Source of the DNA: Alteromonas halophila
Lineage (GTDB): Bacteria > Pseudomonadota > Gammaproteobacteria > Enterobacterales > Alteromonadaceae
Direction: 5' to 3'
Length of the DNA stretch: 64,000 bases
Assembly: GCF_014651815.1 (NCBI RefSeq)
Contig: NZ_BMXP01000011.1
Span: 41,857-105,856, forward strand
Positions 59,589-64,000 of the stretch are shown one piece after another. Every line of letters begins with the position of its first letter. Positions within the stretch are counted from its first letter, which is position 1. The notes below the pieces were generated by a model. That model saw nothing but the letters and a program-made list of their open reading frames with translations, was not told the DNA's origin and ran no database searches. The translations under genes and the position numbers were made by a program.

Positions 59589-60671
59589 ATGTTTTTTTCG
59601 CGCAAATCGAATAAACTCCGCGCCCAGCTAAGCCGGCTGACTGCCGAGTATTTCAGCCTTAAGCACAGTGTGACCGAGCCATGGTGTGGCGAGCGCGAAG
59701 ACGGCCTGACACTGCTTTTGCCATTTTGCTGCCAGACCCAGCATCCGGCGTTACTTAGCTACCTTCGGGATAACTGGGAGGGCGATGATGTGCCTCCCAT
59801 CACCATAGAGCACCAGATCCCCTCTTATGAAGCGCAGGCTGAGCCTGTGACCAATGTGCGCAATATTATTGCGGTGGCGTCTGGCAAAGGCGGGGTAGGC
59901 AAGTCTTCTACCGCGATTAACCTGGCCTTTGCACTGCAGCAGGAAGGGGCATCGGTGGGTATTCTGGATGCCGATATCTACGGGCCGTCTATTCCCATTA
60001 TGCTGGGCAATAAAGACGCGCACCCGTCAAGCTCTGACAACAAGCACATGCAGCCCCTTGACGCCTGGGGCATGGTGGCCAACTCCATAGGCTATCTGGT
60101 GCCGGAAGAGGATGCCGCCGTGTGGCGAGGACCAATGGCGAGCCGCGCGGTAAAGCAGATTTTGGATGAAACCCTGTGGCCGGTGCTGGATTACCTGATT
60201 GTGGATATGCCACCGGGAACCGGCGATATTCAGCTGACCATGGCCCAGCAGGTGCCGCTGACCGGGGCAGTAGTGGTCTCGACGCCACAGGATCTGGCGC
60301 TGGCCGATGCCAGAAAGGGCATCAGTATGTTTGAAAAGGTCAATGTGCCGGTGCTGGGCCTGATTGAGAACATGAGCTACTTTCAGTGCAATGCCTGTGG
60401 CGAAAAGAGTTATATCTTTTCTCACGGCGGCGGCGAGTCACTGGCAGAGCGCCACGGCCTGCCACTGCTTGGGGCCTTTCCGCTGGATATGAAAATTCGT
60501 GAGCATGCCGATGCCGGGTCGCCGCTGCTTATTGCCGAGCCGGAAGATGCTTTGAGCGAGACGTACCGCAGCGCAGCGCGGGCACTGTCGCTGAATCTGG
60601 CGTTAAGTGCCAGCGTGCGCGATGGGCAGGGCCACATTCGCGGCAACCCAATTGGCATTCAGCAGCGCTGA
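59589..60671 (+). CDS. apbC: Iron-sulfur cluster carrier ATPase Mrp/ApbC
   Basis: 360 residues from the ATG at 59589, with GGAG five bases upstream. The deviant Walker A is VASGKGGVGKSSTAIN, followed by ILDADIYGPSIP and DMPPGTGDIQLT; the cluster-binding CxxC is in FQCNACGEKSY. A partial MIP18-like N-terminal region (about 1-80) precedes the ATPase. It carries Fe-S clusters to target proteins. Confidence 0.94.
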   Translation: MFFSRKSNKLRAQLSRLTAEYFSLKHSVTEPWCGEREDGLTLLLPFCCQTQHPALLSYLRDNWEGDDVPPITIEHQIPSYEAQAEPVTNVRNIIAVASGKGGVGKSSTAINLAFALQQEGASVGILDADIYGPSIPIMLGNKDAHPSSSDNKHMQPLDAWGMVANSIGYLVPEEDAAVWRGPMASRAVKQILDETLWPVLDYLIVDMPPGTGDIQLTMAQQVPLTGAVVVSTPQDLALADARKGISMFEKVNVPVLGLIENMSYFQCNACGEKSYIFSHGGGESLAERHGLPLLGAFPLDMKIREHADAGSPLLIAEPEDALSETYRSAARALSLNLALSASVRDGQGHIRGNPIGIQQR

Positions 60672-60735
60672 GCTATTGATTGGACTGGTGTGCAACCGCA
60701 TAATAGCGGGCCACTGAGAAGAAGGAAGCCGTACC

Positions 60736-61338
60736 ATGCGTTTGTGTGACCGCGACATTTATGAATATCTGCAAACCGGCAAAATTGCGATTACGCCGAT
60801 GCCAGATTACAAACAAATCAGCGGTGTGACCGTGGATATCCGGCTGGGCAACAAATTCCGGGTGTTTGAAGATCATCAGGCCCCGTACATCGACTTAAGC
60901 GGGCCGAAAGCGCAGGTAGAAGAAGCCCTGAACTCGGTAATGAGCGATGAAATTATTCTGCCAGAGCACAAAGCCTTCTTCTTACACCCCGGCGAGCTGG
61001 CACTGGCCATTACCCATGAATCCGTCACCCTGCCGGACAATATTGTCGGCTGGCTGGACGGGCGCTCATCACTGGCCCGCCTGGAGCTGATGGTGCACGT
61101 TACTGCACACCGTATTGATCCGGGCTGGTCCGGCAACATCGTGCTGGAGTTTTACAACAGCGGCAAACTGCCACTGGCCCTAAAGCCCATGATGAAAATT
61201 GGCGCATTGAGTTTTGAAGTGCTCTCCAGCCCCGCTGAAAAGCCCTATATGGCGCGCAGCGATGCTAAATATAAGGGGCAGGCCGGAGCCGATGCCAGCC
61301 GTATTAATCAGGACAGTCAGGACGGCGCCGAAAGCTAA
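60736..61338 (+). CDS. dcd: dCTP deaminase
   Basis: 200 residues. It opens with [17 protein letters not shown] and has [26 protein letters not shown] and [19 protein letters not shown], which contain the nucleotide-binding and catalytic residues. It makes dUTP for thymidylate synthesis. It ends in a clear terminator. Confidence 0.95.
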   Translation: MRLCDRDIYEYLQTGKIAITPMPDYKQISGVTVDIRLGNKFRVFEDHQAPYIDLSGPKAQVEEALNSVMSDEIILPEHKAFFLHPGELALAITHESVTLPDNIVGWLDGRSSLARLELMVHVTAHRIDPGWSGNIVLEFYNSGKLPLALKPMMKIGALSFEVLSSPAEKPYMARSDAKYKGQAGADASRINQDSQDGAES

Positions 61339-61393
61339 TAGTTCCCGCCTTATAGCCAGTATCGTTATTTTTTCTGTTTAGTACATTGAAGGT

Positions 61394-61438
61394 GTGAGTG
61401 CCGCTTGTGTTTAACAAGCAGCGCATTCACGCTTTTTT
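61394..61438 (+). terminator. Rho-independent terminator of dcd
   Basis: A two-part stem (61394-61401 with 61423-61430, then GCTTGT/ACAAGC at 61403-61419) is followed by a six-T run (61433-61438). Confidence 0.85.
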
Positions 61439-61461
61439 AACGTATTATCAGAGAAAGGATA

Positions 61462-61926
61462 ATGATTAGGCTATGCCACCCTGTTATATATGCGGTGCTG
61501 GCGGGGGCGCTGACGTGCCTGACCGGCTGGCTGCTGGCGTTACTGATATATTTAATCGTGCCTGAAGCCATTGAGGGGGATGATCCCTGGCAGGGCGATC
61601 CTTTCATACCCTGGCATGTTGCACTGCTTGTGCTGGTGTTGCCACTTTTTGAGAACGCAGTGCTTGTCGGTGTGATGAAAATGCTTAAAAACGTCATTCA
61701 CTCCGCCAGGTGGTTGTGTTTTTGCTGTGCCTTCATTGCGGCGACACTTCACAGCATGCAGGCACCAGCGTGGTTTTTTCCGGCCTTTTTTTCCTTTGCT
61801 GTACTCTCAGCCTCCTATCTTCTCTGGCGCAGGCAGGGGAGCATCCGTGCATTTTTCGTGATATGGCTTATTCATGGTGCAAACAATCTGTTTGCGATCA
61901 CGCCGTATTATCTGTTTGAAACCTAA
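61462..61926 (+). CDS. CPBP-like small membrane protein
   Basis: 154 residues with four hydrophobic segments (about 8-30, 50-70, 84-118, 128-145). The second and third CPBP (Abi, Rce1-like) motifs are recognisable: FIAATLHS (F...H) and HGANN (H..xN). The first motif, normally EExxxR, reads FENAVLVG, so a key Glu and Arg are missing. It may be a non-proteolytic relative. AAGGA precedes the ATG. It stands alone between dcd and the tRNA. Confidence 0.6.
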   Translation: MIRLCHPVIYAVLAGALTCLTGWLLALLIYLIVPEAIEGDDPWQGDPFIPWHVALLVLVLPLFENAVLVGVMKMLKNVIHSARWLCFCCAFIAATLHSMQAPAWFFPAFFSFAVLSASYLLWRRQGSIRAFFVIWLIHGANNLFAITPYYLFET

Positions 61927-61927
61927 A

Positions 61928-61945
61928 GCTGGTTAGCAAACCAGC
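61928..61945. terminator. Hairpin after the CPBP-like gene
   Basis: GCTGGTT/AACCAGC with an AGCA loop begins two bases after the stop codon; no T-run. Confidence 0.45.
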
Positions 61946-61973
61946 AGTTGAGCCGCAGTCGGTGAAGAATGGA

Positions 61974-62001
61974 TTGCATTGCCTCAAAATTTGAGTAAAC
62001 T
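61974..62001 (+). promoter_or_regulatory. tRNA-Pro promoter
   Basis: TTGCAT (61974-61979), a 16-bp spacer and TAAACT (61996-62001), followed by a GC-rich discriminator, lie 17 bases before the tRNA. Confidence 0.55.
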
Positions 62002-62017
62002 TAGCGGCTCTTTCGGT

Positions 62018-62094
62018 CGGTGTGTAGCGCAGCCTGGTAGCGCACTGTCATGGGGTGTCAGGGGTCGGAGGTTCAAATCCTCTCACACCGACCA
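62018..62094 (+). tRNA. tRNA-Pro (anticodon GGG)
   Basis: The 77-base gene folds as a full cloverleaf: acceptor CGGTGTG/CACACCG, D stem GCGC/GCGC, anticodon loop ATGGGGT with GGG at 62052-62054, T arm GGAGG-TTCAAAT-CCTCT, encoded ACCA end. The anticodon stem has one T-T mismatch that the E. coli proL tRNA also carries. Its 3' end borders the putative integrative element. Confidence 0.95.
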
Positions 62095-62137
62095 TTCTAT
62101 ATCCTGAGTATTCAGAAAGTTACAAATATCATCCCCA

Positions 62138-62191
62138 ATATATGTAGCAAATAAATTTCTGAAAATTTAAGCCATGTAGCATATATGTAGC
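62138..62191 (+). repeat. Helically phased direct repeats beside the tRNA
   Basis: ATATATGTAGC occurs at 62138-62148 and 62181-62191, and its core ATGTAGC also at 62174-62180. The core starts (62142, 62174, 62185) are 32 and 11 bp apart, close to whole helical turns. This suits arm-type integrase or excisionase sites. The rest of 62095-62272 shows no gene. Confidence 0.6.
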
Positions 62192-62272
62192 TTGGTTTAC
62201 TCATCGTTGCTTAGCTTATTTTCCAGACTGATTACCCCCCCCTTAACCCTAATACCCTGAAGATCAGCATAC

Positions 62273-63342
62273 TTAACATTTGAGTAGATCTTTGTGCCTT
62301 GCCACAGTCTGGCGTGCTAATCCTGATTGTTTCGCTATGTTGACCTGAGTGGGCCTATCACCGAGTTGTCTAAGGTCGGAAATTGCTGTCTTTATTTTGA
62401 GTCGGGTTTTCTCATTGCGAGTGCGGTGGGTGTAACGAGCTCCTTCTTGCTGCGCAAGCTTTATAGTTAAGTTGGAGAACGGTAAGTTCCAAAGGCCTGT
62501 TATCCCTCTATTATGATTTGGGTAATATTTATCCCAGGTCCAGCGCGATACACTCTTAGTGATTGATGAGAGCTCATTTGGCTTTAACGGATGAGACTTA
62601 CTTAAATCTTTATTCGAAAAGTCATTAAGGTAGTCTGCTAACTGATAAATATGTTTATGCCATTCATTGTAGCTCCAATGTTGTCTTGCATAGGCAACAC
62701 GGCGATAAGCCTCAAAACGTAATTCATGAAATAAAGTGCAGTTTCTAGAGTCAGGGACCTCATTCCAGTCGAAGTCACCCCGGACACGTATCTCAGGTGT
62801 GTCGAATGCATCATTGAGTTCATTTAAACTATACTCGTGTGTATGCCAAAAACTTGTTCTCCAATAAGAGTGAAGAGATTTTTTTAGAGTGGGCCCGTGT
62901 AATCACGATCTGCTCCCAATGTGATTCTCATTTTTCTTCTTACATCATTCACAAAACCGATAGGGGCACGGTTTGCTGCCCTGGTAGTTGGAACATTTTG
63001 AATGGCGTAGAAAAGATGTGCTGAGTACTCTTTCTCATCTTTCTTTAAAATTTCTGGTACCGGCTTACTGACAATAATATTCGGAGGGGGGAGCAATTTT
63101 TCTTGCCACTCAAGGGGATGAACATCATCGAGATCAAAGATTAACCAACAGACATTTCCTGGAGGATTAACTTGTACATGAAGGTAGGTTAGCGCTGTAT
63201 CTCTAAAGCGACGTCGACTCTTTTTCTTCTCTTCACTAGCCGAAGAAGATTGAGGCGGCGTCGTACGTTTAAGTCGCTCTGTAAGAATGGTTTGGGCACA
63301 AGAAGGCGCAGCCAGAACTGGCTGAATCATTTCAGATGTCAT
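62273..63342 (-). pseudogene. ColE2-type plasmid replicase (Rep) with a broken reading frame
   Basis: The first frame runs from ATG 63342 to a TAA at 62884-62886 (152 residues) and has the Replicase-family segment CWLIFDLDDVHPLEW, PPPNIIVSKP, and GADRDYTGP. In the -1 frame the coding sequence continues without a stop from about 62896 to TAA at 62273-62275, starting KKSLHSYWRTSFWHTHEYS and ending in a helix-turn-helix (QVNIAKQSGLARQTVARHK). Joining the two gives about 356 residues, a normal ColE2 Rep length, with the expected tKNPxHxxW region at the join. A G_GGC_CCA heptamer and a run of seven A lie at the break. It is either a decayed gene, a sequence error or a programmed frameshift. Confidence 0.7.
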
Positions 63343-63352
63343 AAAATACCTA

Positions 63353-63372
63353 TGTTGAATTTAAGTTCAACA
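63353..63372. promoter_or_regulatory. 20-bp palindrome upstream of rep
   Basis: TGTTGAATTTAAGTTCAACA has a perfect 7-bp inverted repeat with a 6-base centre, 10 bases upstream of the rep start codon. Likely operator or origin-linked site. Confidence 0.55.
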
Positions 63373-63408
63373 CGGCAGGCAGAGAGTTTGGTCGCTTATG
63401 CCTGCCGT
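63372..63408. terminator. Hairpin between the excisionase-like gene and rep
   Basis: A perfect 10-bp stem (63372-63381 with 63399-63408) with a 17-base loop, directly abutting the rep palindrome. It follows the excisionase-like stop codon by nine bases on the minus strand. Confidence 0.55.
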
Positions 63409-63417
63409 ATTTTCAGG

Positions 63418-63636
63418 CTAAGCAACTTCGCCATAGGTGCGAAGCCAGGTTTCCAGCGCCGACTCTTCGTAGAGTATCCTCCCGCCAATTTTGATCGCTT
63501 CAGGCGCTAGCTTGTTTGCTAGGTTTTTATCGCCTAACAGCATGGCGGATTTTCGTTTGGTTCGTAAATTATAGAGATGTTGCCGTGTACAATTTAAGTA
63601 CTCCGCGGCTTGCTTCGTAGTGATGAATGTGGACAT
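63418..63636 (-). CDS. Excisionase/AlpA-like helix-turn-helix protein
   Basis: 72 residues. The N-terminal FITTKQAAEYLNCTRQHLYNL is a MerR-like winged helix-turn-helix as in Xis and AlpA-type proteins, followed by IKIGGRILYEESALETWL, the wing and final helix of that family. GGAGGG lies three bases before the ATG. In islands and satellites such proteins direct excision or activate the integrase. It precedes rep on the same strand. Confidence 0.75.
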   Translation of the reverse strand: MSTFITTKQAAEYLNCTRQHLYNLRTKRKSAMLLGDKNLANKLAPEAIKIGGRILYEESALETWLRTYGEVA

Positions 63637-64000
63637 GAGCCCTCCAACCGTAATTGCTAAGTTCTATTAAACATTTCGTTGAAGACTGACCTGTGCCAGG
63701 CCCGTCTTCATCCTCACTTCGTTTAATAGGCAGCCGGTTAAAGCGCCTGTTTTGACACTGATAATGTAAGTTAAAAGTAGGCTGGAGTAAAGTCGTTACG
63801 CTTGTGGCTAGTTTCCAAGCTAGTGTGACCAGCTGTTTGGGCAAGGTAAAACAGGTAGGTAGTGTTCCACCAGTGGGTATTCATGGCGGTTCTCTTTGCT
63901 TAATAATGATCCCAATAAAGTGCGTTTAGAAACCCCCTACTGAAGTAGAGGCATCATGAGCAATTGTCCTCTCTTTTTTGGGGCCTTCGGCGCCCGCTAT
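63637..64000. other. Gene-poor end of the window with a nested hairpin
   Basis: No gene is supported here; a 37-codon frame on the minus strand (start near 63885) is too short to call. A three-level hairpin stands at 63664-63729: CTATTAAAC/GTTTAATAG outside, TGAAGAC/GTCTTCA in the middle (63680-63686 with 63704-63710), and CCTG/CAGG inside (63690-63700). It could be a small RNA, an attenuator or part of an origin. Confidence 0.5.

Larger units (their letters stand above)
62095..64000. mobile_element. Left part of a putative integrative element inserted at tRNA-Pro
   Basis: Directly after the tRNA 3' end the base composition becomes AT-richer and the gene content changes to a plasmid-type replicase and an excisionase-like gene, both on the minus strand, with several inverted repeats. 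tRNA 3' ends are the classic integration sites of islands, satellites and plasmids. No integrase is seen in the window, so the element should continue beyond 64000, and a copy of the tRNA 3' end should mark its far end. Confidence 0.65.

Noticed and set aside
62638..62823. 61-codon minus-strand frame
   Set aside because: It is an out-of-frame shadow of the C-terminal part of the Rep gene.
63569..63844. 91-codon minus-strand frame
   Set aside because: It overlaps the excisionase-like gene start and the nested hairpin; composition is not protein-like.
63975..64000. Terminator at the window end
   Set aside because: The T-run precedes the GC-rich stretch on the plus strand, and the sequence is cut by the window end, so the stem cannot be confirmed.

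Overview
The window reads as a chromosomal segment of a marine-type gammaproteobacterium, most likely Alteromonadales (Alteromonadaceae). Gene order supports this: pdxB-asd-fimV-truA-accD-folC-dedD-cvpA-purF, epmC/yfcL/mnmC/fabB, lpxH-ppiB/cysS, mltD-gloB/yafS-type methyltransferase and metG/mrp are all conserved gammaproteobacterial neighbourhoods. The FFLEELY-type protein, FlgO-domain lipoproteins, a wax ester synthase-type acyltransferase and paired alkaline phosphatases suit an Alteromonas-like organism. The family-level placement is inference.

Layout. 1-9.8 kb is lipid and storage related: a phasin-like protein, a patatin phospholipase with a degenerate HD-GYP partner, a DUF445 membrane protein, a TetR regulator, a WS/DGAT acyltransferase, an unknown protein and a GMC oxidoreductase. 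9.8-13.4 kb is a TetR-controlled unsaturated fatty acid degradation unit (dienoyl-CoA isomerase plus FadH) with two operator-like repeats at its promoter. 13.5-16.4 kb is a minus-strand run (FFLEELY protein, thioesterase, membrane-anchored retropepsin-like protease, DJ-1/PfpI protein). 16.5-18.5 kb holds epmC, a NAD kinase-like gene and yfcL. 19-21 kb holds three tandem FlgO-domain lipoproteins. 21-26.3 kb holds mnmC, fabB, a Crp-like regulator with a CRP-spaced palindrome beside its start codon, and a class II aldolase.

26.4-38.8 kb is the pdxB-to-purF block, including a very acidic FimV with an internal 111-bp repeat. 38.9-44.4 kb holds a Yip1 membrane protein, an M14 carboxypeptidase, miaE and acpH. 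44.5-48.8 kb is a minus-strand phosphatase operon of two paralogous alkaline phosphatases plus a small secreted protein, preceded by Pho-box-like repeats. 49-61.9 kb holds lpxH, ppiB, cysS, a periplasmic binding-like protein, a stand-alone voltage-sensor-like membrane protein, mltD, gloB, a methyltransferase, metG, mrp/apbC, dcd and a CPBP-like membrane protein.

At 62.0 kb a tRNA-Pro(GGG) gene is followed by AT-richer sequence that looks like the end of an integrative element: phased direct repeats beside the tRNA, a ColE2-type replicase gene whose reading frame is broken, an excisionase-like gene and several strong inverted repeats. No integrase is visible; one may lie beyond the right edge. 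The element is the most unusual part of the window. The voltage-sensor-like protein, the FlgO triplet and the phosphatase operon come next.
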